From positions 744,001 to 808,000 of the forward strand of contig NZ_WHUF01000002.1 of the NCBI RefSeq assembly GCF_009380165.1: a stretch of DNA of 64,000 nt, written 5' to 3'. Of the stretch, positions 1 through 9,346 are shown one piece after another. Below the pieces are notes generated by a model. It was not told the DNA's origin and searched no databases. It saw only the letters and a program-made list of their open reading frames with translations. This stretch comes from Rugamonas rivuli. GTDB lineage: Bacteria; Pseudomonadota; Gammaproteobacteria; Burkholderiales; Burkholderiaceae_D. Each line of letters begins with the position of its first letter. Positions within the stretch are counted from its first letter, which is position 1. Both the position numbers and the translations under genes were made by a program.

Positions 1-445
<445 letters not shown>

Positions 446-552
446 AGGCTGGCCTGATTTGAAAGTGACTATCCGTTCAAATCATAACGCGTCGGCCCCG
501 CTCCGGGTGAAAAAAAATCCGCTGTTTTTCGAGGATTGCTTCGGAATTGGCA

Positions 553-573
553 AGCATGCCACGCCAGCATGCT
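553..573. promoter_or_regulatory. Inverted repeat upstream of the response regulator
   Basis: Perfect 7-bp arms AGCATGC and GCATGCT separated by 7 bases, in the 265-bp gap upstream of the truncated response regulator. It could be an operator. No -35/-10 pair that I trust lies beside it, so the role is inferred from position only. Confidence 0.25.
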
Positions 574-675
574 ATTGGCTTACTTAATGTTGATGGGATG
601 CTATGGCTTTGCGCGGTTTCCGTGACTTTTGGTGATAAAGTCGCGGCGGCAGTGTTGTATTTCGGCGGGGGGGAT

Positions 676-697
676 GTGGGCGGCGGACGCCGCCCAC
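676..697. terminator. Hairpin after the aminotransferase gene
   Basis: Perfect 9-bp stem (GTGGGCGGC / GCCGCCCAC) with a 4-base loop, 14 bases beyond the stop codon of the minus-strand aminotransferase gene. There is no T-tract on the reading strand, so if it ends transcription it is not a classical intrinsic terminator. Confidence 0.35.
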
Positions 698-710
698 GAG
701 GTATGACGAC

Positions 711-1904
711 TTAGATCTTGGCGGCGATCAGTTTGCCCAGGATCTCGATGCCGGTACGGATGCGGTCCGGCGCCACGGTGACGAAGGACAGGCGCAGCGT
801 GTTGGTCTCCGGCTCGTTGGCGTAGAACGGCGAACCCGGTACGAAGGCAACCTTCTGGGCGATGGCTTCGTCCAGCAGTTTCATGGCGTCGATGTGCTTA
901 GGCAGCGTGACCCAGATGAACATGCCGCCTTCCGGCTTGGTCCACTCGACGCCGGCCGGGAAGTGCTGGGCCATCGCGTCCAGCATGACTTGGCACTGGT
1001 CGCCGTACAGGGCGCGGATTTTCGGGATGTGGCGGCCCAGGAAGCCGTCCTTGATCACTTCGTGCACGACCATCTGGGTCAGCTGCGAGGTGTGCAGGTC
1101 GGCGGCTTGCTTGGCCAGTTCCAGGCGGCGCACCAGCGGCAGCGGGGCGACCACGTAGCCCAGGCGGATGCCAGGGGTCAGCACCTTGGAGAAGGAGCCC
1201 ATGTAGATCACGCCGTCCGGGTTCATCGCCACCATCTTCGGCAGCGGGTCGCCTTTGTAGCTCAGGGCGCCGTACGGGTCGTCTTCGATCAGCGGCAGGC
1301 CGAGGCGGGCGCAGGTTTCCACCAGCTCCAGGCGGCGCTCGACGGACAGGGTGCGGCCGGTCGGGTTCTGGAAGTTCGGCAGCGCGTACAGCAGGCGGGC
1401 ACCGGCGGCGACTTTGTCCAGCGACGACGGCACCAGGCCGTGTTCGTCGGTGTCGACCGATTTGAATTCAGGACGGTAGACCGAGAACGCTTGCAGCGCG
1501 CCCAGGTAGGACGGGGTCTCGACCAGCACGCGGCTGCCTTCGTCGATCAGCACTTTGCCCAGCAGATCCAGCGCTTGCTGCGAGCCGGAAGTCATCAGCA
1601 CCTGTTCCGGCACGATTTTGGCGCCGTTGGTGGAGAGGGAGTCTGCGATCCACTGGCGCAGCGGCAGGTAGCCGTCGGTCGGGCCGTATTGCAGGGCGAC
1701 CTTGCCGTTTTCGCTCAGTACCTTGTCGAAGGCGGCTTTCATTTCGTCGACCGGGAAGGTCAGCGGCGATGGCAGGCCGCCGGCGAAGGAGATGATCTCA
1801 GGCTGCTGGGTGATCTTCAGAATTTCGCGGATGAAGGACGATTGCAGCTGGTCGGCGCGTTCGGAGAAGCGCCACTGGATCGGATTCGGGTTTTCGATTT
1901 TCAT
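711..1904 (-). CDS. PLP-dependent aminotransferase, class I/II (2-aminoadipate/LysN-like)
   Basis: Fold-type I PLP aminotransferase of 397 residues. The start MKIENPNPIQWRFSERA is typical of the 2-aminoadipate and aromatic/branched-chain transaminase group without an HTH domain. The substrate-side Asn is in LPNFQNPTGR (about 177-184), the PLP-binding Asp in EDDPYG (about 207-212), and the Schiff-base Lys is K240 in GSFSKVLTPGIRLGY. The frame stays open far upstream, but the ATG at 1904 gives the family N-terminus and follows a GAGACA-type ribosome site. The RidA-like gene lies 101 bp upstream on the same strand, and RidA proteins clear reactive enamines released by PLP enzymes, so the pair probably works together. 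The exact amino donor is not readable. Confidence 0.88.
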   Translation of the reverse strand: MKIENPNPIQWRFSERADQLQSSFIREILKITQQPEIISFAGGLPSPLTFPVDEMKAAFDKVLSENGKVALQYGPTDGYLPLRQWIADSLSTNGAKIVPEQVLMTSGSQQALDLLGKVLIDEGSRVLVETPSYLGALQAFSVYRPEFKSVDTDEHGLVPSSLDKVAAGARLLYALPNFQNPTGRTLSVERRLELVETCARLGLPLIEDDPYGALSYKGDPLPKMVAMNPDGVIYMGSFSKVLTPGIRLGYVVAPLPLVRRLELAKQAADLHTSQLTQMVVHEVIKDGFLGRHIPKIRALYGDQCQVMLDAMAQHFPAGVEWTKPEGGMFIWVTLPKHIDAMKLLDEAIAQKVAFVPGSPFYANEPETNTLRLSFVTVAPDRIRTGIEILGKLIAAKI

Positions 1905-2005
1905 ACATGTCTCACTAGATGTGTGCCGGCACGGCCGGCTGTTCAACAAGCTCGCTTGTGGCGTGCTTTTATAAAAGGAACGACTCCGGATAAGGAGCCG
2001 CCCGC

Positions 2006-2467
2006 TTACGCGACTTCCGCGATCAGTTCGATTTCGACGCAGGCGCCAAGCGGGATCTGGGCGACACCAAAGGCCGAACGGGCATGCTTGCCGGCTTCGC
2101 CGAAGACTTCGCCCAGCAGTTCGGAAGCACCGTTGGTGACGAGGTGTTGTTCGGTGAATTCGGCCGTGGAGTTCACCAGGCTCATGACTTTGACGATGCG
2201 CTTGACGCGGGTCAGGTCGCCGCCGACGGCCGCTTGCAGGGTGCCCATCAGGTCGACGGCGATGGCGCGCGCGGCGGCCTTGCCTTCGGCGGTGTCGATG
2301 TTCTTGCCCAGCTGGCCGACCCACACGCTGCCGTCGGCGCGCTTGGCGATATGACCCGACAGGAACACCAGGTTGCCGGTTTGGGCGTACATGACGTAGG
2401 CGGCAGCCGGGGTGGCTGGCGCGGCCAGGGTGATATCGAGCGCTTTCAGTTTTTCGTAGACAGACAT
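2006..2467 (-). CDS. RidA family (YjgF/YER057c/UK114) protein
   Basis: A 153-residue RidA-superfamily protein of the longer subgroup (canonical RidA is about 130 residues). Visible features are the N-terminal sheet with LVFLSGHIA, a central helix region with AVDLMGTLQAAVGGDLTRVKRIVKV, and the C-terminal PLGACVEIELIAEV strand. Canonical RidA carries an Arg in a C-terminal R-x-x-V-E motif that hydrolyses 2-iminoacids. Here the corresponding segment reads GACVEIE without that Arg, so imine deaminase activity is doubtful. It is transcribed just ahead of a PLP aminotransferase, which fits a role in handling its intermediates or products. Confidence 0.85.
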   Translation of the reverse strand: MSVYEKLKALDITLAAPATPAAAYVMYAQTGNLVFLSGHIAKRADGSVWVGQLGKNIDTAEGKAAARAIAVDLMGTLQAAVGGDLTRVKRIVKVMSLVNSTAEFTEQHLVTNGASELLGEVFGEAGKHARSAFGVAQIPLGACVEIELIAEVA

Positions 2468-2574
2468 GTGTTATCCAAAGAGTAAGTGAGGGAATGCATT
2501 AGGCTAAGACCGATATTGTACGTCAGCGGCAGGGCATGCCCACAATCGGTGCAAAATCAAGATAGTCTACGGTT

Positions 2575-3528
2575 TTAGCCCCGTTTCACCTGCATTTTGC
2601 GGCCCGTACCCACGACGGCGATGATGGCAATTGCAAAAACGACAGTAGGCCATTCCAGCGCCTCGCCCAAAACCACGGCCGCGCCGAGCAGCGACAGGAA
2701 GGGCTGGACCAGCTGCACCTGGCCGACCCGGGCCACGCCGCCAAGCGCCATGCCGCGGTACCAGAAGAAGAATCCGATGAACATCGAGCACACGGAGACG
2801 TAGGCGAAACCGGTCCAGGCGGCGGGGCTGGCGGCGGCCAATTGGGCACCTTCGGCGCGGCACAGCCAGGCCACCAGCGGCAGCAGCACGGGCGCGGACA
2901 GCACCAGCGCCCAGCAGATGGTGTGCTGGCCGCCCAGGGTTTGCGACAGGCGGCCGCCGGCGGCGTAGCCCATGGCGGCCAGCAGCACGGCCAGGAAGAT
3001 CGCCAGGTCGGCCCAGTGCAGGCTGCCGCCGCTCTGGCGCAGCGCAAATCCGACCACCAGGGCGGAGCCGATACTGGCCATCAGCCAGAAGCCGGACGAG
3101 GGTTTTTCGCCGGCCAGCACGGCGCCAAAGACGGCGGTGGCCAGCGGCAGGATGCCGACCAGCACGGCGCCGTGGGCGGCGGGCAGGCTGCGCATGGCGA
3201 TGGAGGTCAGCCAGGGGAAGCCGATGATGCAACCGATGGCGACCATGGACAGGGGCAGCAGGGCGGAACGCGGCGGCAGCGGTGCGCGCTTCCAGGCCAG
3301 CCAGCCGCCGGCCAGTACGGCGGCCACCAGGGCGCGGGCGAGGGCGACGAAGGTGGGGGACAGGCCGGCGCCGCTTGCGCCGCCGCCCACGGCCAGGCGG
3401 GTGAACGGCAGTGTGAGGCTGAAGATGGCGACGGCGATCAGGCCTAGCAGCATGCCGGTGGTTTCGTCGCTCAGGCCGGGGCGGGTGGGGATGGCGACGG
3501 CGGCGGGCGGCGGGGCGCTGTGGGTCAT
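2575..3528 (-). CDS. EamA/DMT family transporter (drug/metabolite exporter)
   Basis: A 317-residue inner-membrane protein with about ten hydrophobic segments arranged as two EamA repeats of five. The N-terminal cytoplasmic stretch ([22 protein letters not shown]) leads into the first helix [22 protein letters not shown], and the second repeat starts around [21 protein letters not shown]. EamA proteins of this size usually export amino acids or related metabolites by proton exchange. The gene is divergent from a MocR-type regulator 118 bp away, a very common regulator-exporter pairing, so its expression is probably controlled through the direct repeats at 3593-3611. The substrate is not readable. 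Confidence 0.85.
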   Translation of the reverse strand: MTHSAPPPAAVAIPTRPGLSDETTGMLLGLIAVAIFSLTLPFTRLAVGGGASGAGLSPTFVALARALVAAVLAGGWLAWKRAPLPPRSALLPLSMVAIGCIIGFPWLTSIAMRSLPAAHGAVLVGILPLATAVFGAVLAGEKPSSGFWLMASIGSALVVGFALRQSGGSLHWADLAIFLAVLLAAMGYAAGGRLSQTLGGQHTICWALVLSAPVLLPLVAWLCRAEGAQLAAASPAAWTGFAYVSVCSMFIGFFFWYRGMALGGVARVGQVQLVQPFLSLLGAAVVLGEALEWPTVVFAIAIIAVVGTGRKMQVKRG

Positions 3529-3592
3529 GCAGGTCTCCGGTGGCGTTATGACTATGGTTATAAGCGGTATGGATGTATGCTACGTGACAAAA

Positions 3593-3611
3593 CCAGTACA
3601 GTGCCAGTACA
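3593..3611. promoter_or_regulatory. Direct-repeat operator candidate for the MocR regulator
   Basis: Two exact copies of CCAGTACA (3593-3600 and 3604-3611) lie one helical turn apart (11 bp start to start), in the gap between the EamA gene and the MocR-type regulator. Members of this regulator family (for example GabR) are known to bind direct repeats between themselves and a divergent target. The repeats begin 36 bp before the regulator's start, where bound protein could block its transcription. Confidence 0.6.
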
Positions 3612-3646
3612 CTTCGGCACATAATTTCTCATACTGTGACGGTAAA

Positions 3647-5293
3647 ATGACCAATACACGTACGCGCACTTCACTTTTGGGCGCCGCCGCGTCGGCTGCG
3701 GCGGAGGCGGTGGCCGATGCGCTGGCGGCGGCCGAGGCGCGTTCGGCGGCCAAGGCGGCTGCGGCGCCGGGACCGGCCGTGACCTCGGTGGCCGTCGCGC
3801 CGTCGAAGGCTGCGAAGGCTGCGAAGACGGGGGCGATGGTGGGCTTGCTGTCGCGCGAATCCGGCGAGACGCTGATCGACCAGATCGTGCGTTCGGTGGC
3901 GGCGCGCATCGATGACCGCCTGCTGCGCGGCGGCGCGCGCATGCCGTCGATCCGGGCGTTCGCGGCGGCGCATGGGGTGTCGGCGTTCACGGTGGTGGCG
4001 TCGTACGACAAGCTGGTGGCCTCGGGCCATCTGGAGTCGCGCCGGGGCGCCGGTTTCTTCGTGCGCGAACCGGCGGCGCTGGAGATGGACCTGGCGCAGC
4101 GGCGGCCGGGCGGGCGGCGCCGGGCCGGGGAGAGCGAACGTGAGCGCGAACGCCTCGGCGTCCAGCCTATCGATGTGGTCTGGCTGGTGCGGAATATGTT
4201 CCGCCAGATGCCGCACGGGCAGACGCCCGGCACCGGCGTGCTGCCGCCGGACTGGCTGGACGGCGCGGCCATCGCCAACGCGCTGCGTTCGGTCAGCCGG
4301 CAGAACGCCAATCTGCTGGTGAGCTACGGCGTGCCGCAGGGCTTCCTGCCGCTGCGCCAGCAGTTGCAGCTGAAGTTCGCCGAGCTGGAGATCGCGGCGG
4401 CGCCGGAGCAGATCGTCACCACGGCCGGCGTGACGCAGGCATTGGACCTGGTGGCGCGCGAGTTCACGCGGCCGGGCGACACCATCTTCGTCGACGATCC
4501 GGCCTGGTTCCTGATGTTCGGCTCCTTCGCGGCGCTGGGCGCCAAGGTGGTGGGCATTCCGCGCCTGGGCGACGGTCCGGACATCGCCCAACTGGCCGAG
4601 CTGGCGGCGCTGCACAAGCCCAAGCTGTACATCATCAATTCGGTGCTGCACAACCCGAGTTCGACCTCGCTGTCGGCGGCCAAGGCCTTCCAGGTGCTGC
4701 GGCTGGCGGAGGAGCATGACTTCATCATCGTCGAAGACGACATCTATTGCGACCTGCATCCGGGCAGCGCGGTGCAGCCGGCCACGCGGCTGGCGGCGCT
4801 GGACCAGCTGCAGCGGGTGATCTACCTGGGCGGGTTTTCGAAGACGATGGCGGCCAATCTGCGCGTCGGCTTCATCGCGGCGTCGGCCGAACGGGCCGAG
4901 CGCCTGGCCGACCGCAAGATGCTGACCATGCTGACCACCAGCGATATCGGCGAGCGGGTGGTGTACAAGGTGCTGTCGGAGGGTTCGTTCCGCAAGCATA
5001 CGGACCGGGTGCGCGCGCGGCTCGATGCGATCCGCGCCAAGACGATACGCCAGATGGAGCGGGTGGGGCTGAAGGTGGACGTGGCGCCGCCGGCCGGCAT
5101 GTTCGTGTGGGCCGACGCGGGCTGCGACACCAATGTGCTGACCGAACGGGCGATGGCGCACAATCTGCTGCTGGCGCCGGGCAGCCTGTTCTCGCCCAAG
5201 CAGCTGCCGTCGACCCGCATGCGGCTGAACGTGGCGGCGATGCAGGAGCCGGCGGTGTGGCGTTTCTTCGAACGGGAGCTGGGCCGCTCTTGA
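3647..5293 (+). CDS. MocR-type transcriptional regulator (GntR HTH fused to aminotransferase domain)
   Basis: A 548-residue regulator. Residues about 1-65 are an unusual Ala-rich, low-complexity extension. A GntR winged helix follows at about 70-140 (TLIDQIVRSVAARIDD, MPSIRAFAAAHGVSAFTVVASYDKL, then GAGFFVREP). The rest is a fold-type I aminotransferase domain with the Asn motif HNPSSTSLS, the Asp motif VEDDIYCDLHP and the PLP Lys in LGGFSKTMAANLRVGF. In MocR proteins this domain senses PLP or an amine rather than acting as an enzyme. The ATG at 3647 is used because it follows the divergent promoter region; an internal ATG at 3836 would remove the Ala-rich part. It is divergent from the EamA exporter and probably regulates it. 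Confidence 0.88.
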   Translation: MTNTRTRTSLLGAAASAAAEAVADALAAAEARSAAKAAAAPGPAVTSVAVAPSKAAKAAKTGAMVGLLSRESGETLIDQIVRSVAARIDDRLLRGGARMPSIRAFAAAHGVSAFTVVASYDKLVASGHLESRRGAGFFVREPAALEMDLAQRRPGGRRRAGESERERERLGVQPIDVVWLVRNMFRQMPHGQTPGTGVLPPDWLDGAAIANALRSVSRQNANLLVSYGVPQGFLPLRQQLQLKFAELEIAAAPEQIVTTAGVTQALDLVAREFTRPGDTIFVDDPAWFLMFGSFAALGAKVVGIPRLGDGPDIAQLAELAALHKPKLYIINSVLHNPSSTSLSAAKAFQVLRLAEEHDFIIVEDDIYCDLHPGSAVQPATRLAALDQLQRVIYLGGFSKTMAANLRVGFIAASAERAERLADRKMLTMLTTSDIGERVVYKVLSEGSFRKHTDRVRARLDAIRAKTIRQMERVGLKVDVAPPAGMFVWADAGCDTNVLTERAMAHNLLLAPGSLFSPKQLPSTRMRLNVAAMQEPAVWRFFERELGRS

Positions 5294-5316
5294 AAACCCT
5301 CTTATAATCCCCACTT
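5289..5316 (+). promoter_or_regulatory. Sigma32-type heat-shock promoter of htpG
   Basis: CTTGAAA at 5289-5295, then exactly 13 bases, then CCCCACTT at 5309-5316, close to the RpoH consensus CTTGAAA-N13-CCCCATNT. It lies 46 bp before the htpG start. The -35 element contains the TGA stop codon of the upstream regulator gene. A TATAAT at 5303-5308 sits inside the spacer but has no suitable sigma70 -35. Confidence 0.8.
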
Positions 5317-5361
5317 TCGTCCAACCTGTGTATCAACCACAAGACTATTGAGGCTTTTAAA

Positions 5362-7281
5362 ATGGCAGACACCGATAAGCAAACCCTGGGCTTTCAAGCG
5401 GAAGTGAAGCAGCTGTTGCAGCTGATGATCCACTCGCTGTACTCGAATAAAGAGATTTTCCTGCGCGAGCTGATTTCGAATGCGTCCGACGCGTCCGACA
5501 AGCTGCGCTTCGAGGCGATCAACAACGACGCCCTGTATGGCAACGACCATGAACTGAAGATCAAGGTGGCCTTCGACAAGGCTGCGCGCACCATCACCAT
5601 TTCCGACAACGGCGTGGGCATGAGCCGCGACGAGGCGATCTCGCACCTGGGCACCATCGCCAAATCGGGCACCAAGGAATTCTTCGGCAAGCTGTCGGGC
5701 GACCAGCAGCAGGACGCGGCCCTGATCGGCCAGTTCGGCGTGGGCTTCTACTCGGGCTTTATCGTGGCCGACAAGATCACGGTTGAAACCCGCCGTGCCG
5801 GCGCGGCCGCTTCCGAAGGCGTGCGCTGGGAATCCGAAGGCCAGGGCGATTACTCGGTCGAGCAGATCGAGAAGCCGGGCCGCGGCACCGACATCATCCT
5901 GCATCTGCGCGAAGGCGAGGACGAGCTGCTGTCGTCGTGGAAGATCAAGTCCATCATCCGCAAGTACTCGGACCATATCTCGCTGCCTATCGTGATGGCG
6001 AAAGAGGAGTGGGACGAGGAGAAGAAGGAAACCGTCGTCAAGGACGAGCTGGAAACCGTGAACCAGGCCAGCGCGCTGTGGGCCCGCAACAAGGCCGATA
6101 TCACGCCGGAGCAGTACGAGGAATTCTACAAGCACGTGTCGCACGACTTCCAGGCGCCGCTGACGCATACGCACAACCGCGTCGAGGGCCGCAGCGAGTA
6201 CACGCAGCTGCTGTACATTCCGGCCAAGGCGCCGTTCGACCTGTGGGACCGTAACAAGCGTGGCGGCATCAAGCTGTACGTCAAGCGCGTGTTCATCATG
6301 GACGATGCCGAGCAGTTGATGCCGGCCTACCTGCGCATGGTCAAGGGCGTGATCGATTCGGCCGACCTGCCGCTGAACGTGTCGCGCGAGATCCTGCAGG
6401 AGTCGCGCGATGTGAAGGTGATACGCGATGGTTCGACCAAGCGTGTGATCGGCATGCTGGAAGAGCTGGCGAACGCGGACGAGCAGGAGAAGAAGGACAA
6501 GTATGTCACCTTCTGGAAGGAATTCGGCCAGGTGCTGAAAGAGGGCGTGGGCGAGGATGCGGTCAACAAGGACCGTCTGGCCAAGCTGCTGCGCTTCGCT
6601 TCGACCGCCAATGACAACGATGAGCAGAGCGTCTCGCTGGAGCAGTACGTCGCGCGCCTGAAGGAAGGCCAGGACAAGATTTACTACGTCACGGCCGATA
6701 ACTACGTCGCTGCGAAGAACTCGCCGCACCTGGAGATCTTCCGCAAGAAGGGCGTGGAAGTGCTGCTGCTGACCGATCGCGTGGACGAGTGGATGCTGTC
6801 CTTCCTGACCGAGTTCGAAGGCAAGGAGCTGGTGTCGGTGGCCAAGGGTGGTCTGGATCTGGGCGCGCTGGAAGACGAGGCCGAGAAGAAGGAACACGAA
6901 GAGACCGAGACTTCGTACAAGGATTTGGTCGGCAAGATGAAGGAAGCCTTGTCGGACAAGGCCAAGGATGTGCGTGTGACCTTCCGTCTGACCGATTCGC
7001 CGGCTTGCCTGGTGGCGGATGAGCATGAGCTGTCGGGCAATCTGCTGCGCATGCTGAAGGCGGCGGGCCAGAGCGCGCCGGAGTCCAAGCCTATCCTGGA
7101 GATCAATCCGAACCACCCGCTGGTGACGCGCTTGAAGTACGAGGAAGCTGGCACCGCGTTCAGTGATTGGGCCAACATCCTGTTCGATCAGGCGTTGCTG
7201 GCTGAGGGCGGTTCGCTGAGCGATCCGGCTACGTTCGTCAAGCGCCTCAATGAAATGCTGCTGAACGGCGCAAGCAAGTAA
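5362..7281 (+). CDS. htpG: Chaperone protein HtpG (Hsp90)
   Basis: Bacterial Hsp90 of 639 residues, the usual length. The N-terminal GHKL ATPase domain has all Bergerat-fold motifs: [27 protein letters not shown] and [11 protein letters not shown]. The middle domain begins after the DISLPI-type region near residue 200 and carries the catalytic-loop Arg region LNVSREILQ. The C-terminal dimerisation domain follows from about 500 and lacks the eukaryotic EEVD tail, as expected. It is cytosolic, ATP-dependent and helps refold or protect clients during stress. The heat-shock promoter directly upstream explains its regulation. It appears to be a single-gene unit inserted between the MocR regulator and a secreted hydrolase. 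Confidence 0.97.
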   Translation: MADTDKQTLGFQAEVKQLLQLMIHSLYSNKEIFLRELISNASDASDKLRFEAINNDALYGNDHELKIKVAFDKAARTITISDNGVGMSRDEAISHLGTIAKSGTKEFFGKLSGDQQQDAALIGQFGVGFYSGFIVADKITVETRRAGAAASEGVRWESEGQGDYSVEQIEKPGRGTDIILHLREGEDELLSSWKIKSIIRKYSDHISLPIVMAKEEWDEEKKETVVKDELETVNQASALWARNKADITPEQYEEFYKHVSHDFQAPLTHTHNRVEGRSEYTQLLYIPAKAPFDLWDRNKRGGIKLYVKRVFIMDDAEQLMPAYLRMVKGVIDSADLPLNVSREILQESRDVKVIRDGSTKRVIGMLEELANADEQEKKDKYVTFWKEFGQVLKEGVGEDAVNKDRLAKLLRFASTANDNDEQSVSLEQYVARLKEGQDKIYYVTADNYVAAKNSPHLEIFRKKGVEVLLLTDRVDEWMLSFLTEFEGKELVSVAKGGLDLGALEDEAEKKEHEETETSYKDLVGKMKEALSDKAKDVRVTFRLTDSPACLVADEHELSGNLLRMLKAAGQSAPESKPILEINPNHPLVTRLKYEEAGTAFSDWANILFDQALLAEGGSLSDPATFVKRLNEMLLNGASK

Positions 7282-7295
7282 TCTGGTAAGACCCG

Positions 7296-7343
7296 TCCCG
7301 GGAGTTGTGCTATGTTGAGGTTTCACTGGCTCAGCTCCCGGGA
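7296..7343 (+). promoter_or_regulatory. Inverted repeat covering the ribosome binding site of the CocE-type hydrolase
   Basis: TCCCGGGAG at 7296-7304 is perfectly complementary to CTCCCGGGA at 7335-7343, and the stem can be extended inward by three more pairs (one G-U). The right arm contains the GGGA that would serve as Shine-Dalgarno for the ATG at 7349, so the RNA fold would hide it. It may equally be the htpG transcription end; there is no T-tract. Confidence 0.45.
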
Positions 7344-7348
7344 TATTC

Positions 7349-9346
7349 ATGAATAAGATCGTGCTGGCGCTGACTGGCGCCTTCGTTTTATCCGCACAGG
7401 CCGTCCTGGCCCAGAATACGCTGCCGGCATCGACGCCGGGCGTGGCGGCTTCCCCGATGTATCCCGCATTGCCTAGCGAGACGCCCGATGAGTTCAAGGC
7501 GCCGGTCGATGGCTATGACTATGTCAAGCGCAGCGTGATGGTGACTATGCGCGATGGTGTCAAGCTCAATACGGTGGTCATCGTGCCGCGCAATGCGCGC
7601 AATGCTCCTATCTTGCTGACGCGTACCCCTTACAACGCTGCCGAGCTGACCAGCCACAACGAGAGTTCGCAGATGGAGTCCATCTTGCAGGGCTATGACA
7701 ATGCGGCCGATGTGGTCGTCGAGGGTGGCTATATCCGCGTGGTGCAGGATGTGCGCGGCAAGTATGGCTCGGAGGGCGATTATGTGATGAACCGGGCGCT
7801 CAGCGGCAGTGCGCTCAATCCGACGCCGGTCGATCATTCCACCGATACCTGGGACACCATCGACTGGCTGGTCAAGAATATTCCTGAGACGAATGGCAAG
7901 GTGGGCATCATCGGTATTTCCTATGATGGCTTTTTGCCGCTGATGGCGCTGGTGAATCCGCATCCGGCGCTGAAGGCTGCGGTGCCGATGAATCCGATGG
8001 TGGACGGCTGGCGGGGCGACGACTGGTTCCACAACGGGGCGTTCCGGCAGGTCAACCTGTCCTATGTGCTGGAGCAGGTAGTGACGCGGCGTAATGAGGC
8101 CAAGTGGTACACCAGCCATTTCGACGATTACGATATGTTCATCCGCGCGGGTTCGGTGGGCGAACTGGCCCGCCAGCGCGGGGTGGAGCAGAGTGGGTTC
8201 TGGCGCAAGATCGTTGCGCATCCGAGCTATGACGCGTTCTGGCGCGGGCAGGCGATGGACCGGATCCTGGCGGCGCAGCCGGTGGCGGTGCCGACCTTGC
8301 TGGTGCACAGTCTGTGGGATGCGGAGGATATCTACGGCGCCATCGCGGTGTACAAGGCGATCAAGCCGCGCGATCAGGATGGCAAGGTGTTTCTGGCGCT
8401 GGGGCCGTGGAATCATGGCGGGGCGATTGGCGATGGCAGCCGCTTGGGTGCGCTGCGCTTTAACAGTGATACGGCGCTGCATTTTCGGCAGGAGATATTG
8501 CGGCCTTTCCTGGACCGCTATCTGAAGGATGATGCGCCGGCGGCGCAGATCGCGCCGGTGTCGGCGTTCGAGACGGGCAGCAACAAGTGGCGCTCGCTGA
8601 ATAGTTGGCCGGCCGGCTGCGTCAGCGGCTGTGCGATTGCGCCGGCCACGCTGAAGCTGGCGGCCAACTCGCGGCTGAGCTTGACGAATGTGGCGTCGCG
8701 GCCGGCTTCGGCGCCGGCGCAGCGGGCGGCGTTCGATGAGTATGTGTCGGATCCGGCCAAGCCGGTGCCTTATCGCGCGCGGCCTATCGCGCCTTACGGC
8801 TACGACGAGGCCAAGGGGCAGACGTGGCCGCGCTGGCTGGTCGACGATCAGCGCGAGGCGTCGGGGCGTACCGATGTGCTGACCTATACGACCGATGTGC
8901 TGACGGCGCCGGTGAAGATCAGCGGTGAGCCGGTCGCGCATCTGCTGGCTTCCACCAGCGGCACGGACGCGGACTGGGTCGTCAAGCTGATCGACGTTTA
9001 TCCGGACCAGGTGGCGGCGCAGCCGGAGATGGGCGGCTATCAGCTGATGGTGTCGGGCGATATCTTCCGTGGCCGCTATCGCGAGAGCCTGGAGACGGCC
9101 AAGCCGATCGCTGCCAACACGGCCTTGCCGTACAGCTTCGCGTTGCCGACCGCGAACCATGTGTTCCTGCCGGGGCACCGCATCATGGTGCAGGTGCAGT
9201 CGAGCTGGTTCCCGCTGTATGACCGCAACCCGCAGACCTTTGTGCCGAACATCTTCTACGCCCAGCCGGCCGACTACAAGAAGACGACCCAGCGCATCTA
9301 CCACGACAGTTACATCGAGCTGCCGCTGGTTGGCGCGACGCGCTAG
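7349..9346 (+). CDS. CocE/NonD family (X-Pro dipeptidyl-peptidase-like, S15) hydrolase, secreted
   Basis: A 665-residue alpha/beta hydrolase of the S15/CocE group. A Sec signal peptide is evident (MNKIVLALTGAFVLSAQAVLA, cut after about residue 21). The catalytic domain has the N-terminal strand pair VMVTMRDGVKLNTVVIVP, the oxyanion-type YIRVVQDVRGKYGSEG, and the nucleophile elbow GISYDGF, where Ser is the nucleophile. A PxxLVHSLWDAED strand follows with a candidate acid, and the candidate His is in GPWNHGG. The C-terminal part (from about 480) is the family's jelly-roll domain, with PVKISGEPVAHLLASTSGTDADWVVKLIDVYPD. Related enzymes are cocaine esterase, glutaryl-7-ACA acylase and alpha-amino acid ester hydrolases. 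The substrate is unknown; the protein should be periplasmic or secreted. Confidence 0.88.
   Translation: MNKIVLALTGAFVLSAQAVLAQNTLPASTPGVAASPMYPALPSETPDEFKAPVDGYDYVKRSVMVTMRDGVKLNTVVIVPRNARNAPILLTRTPYNAAELTSHNESSQMESILQGYDNAADVVVEGGYIRVVQDVRGKYGSEGDYVMNRALSGSALNPTPVDHSTDTWDTIDWLVKNIPETNGKVGIIGISYDGFLPLMALVNPHPALKAAVPMNPMVDGWRGDDWFHNGAFRQVNLSYVLEQVVTRRNEAKWYTSHFDDYDMFIRAGSVGELARQRGVEQSGFWRKIVAHPSYDAFWRGQAMDRILAAQPVAVPTLLVHSLWDAEDIYGAIAVYKAIKPRDQDGKVFLALGPWNHGGAIGDGSRLGALRFNSDTALHFRQEILRPFLDRYLKDDAPAAQIAPVSAFETGSNKWRSLNSWPAGCVSGCAIAPATLKLAANSRLSLTNVASRPASAPAQRAAFDEYVSDPAKPVPYRARPIAPYGYDEAKGQTWPRWLVDDQREASGRTDVLTYTTDVLTAPVKISGEPVAHLLASTSGTDADWVVKLIDVYPDQVAAQPEMGGYQLMVSGDIFRGRYRESLETAKPIAANTALPYSFALPTANHVFLPGHRIMVQVQSSWFPLYDRNPQTFVPNIFYAQPADYKKTTQRIYHDSYIELPLVGATR

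Noticed and set aside
711..2324. 537-residue version of the aminotransferase
   Set aside because: The first 140 residues are Arg-rich, overlap the RidA-like gene in another frame and match no family. The ATG at 1904 gives the normal N-terminus.
894..2354. Long plus-strand open frame opposite the aminotransferase and RidA-like genes
   Set aside because: Low-complexity translation without recognisable motifs; both genes on the other strand have complete family signatures.
5302..7497. Long minus-strand frame opposite htpG
   Set aside because: Antisense to a fully conserved Hsp90 gene; its translation has no domain.
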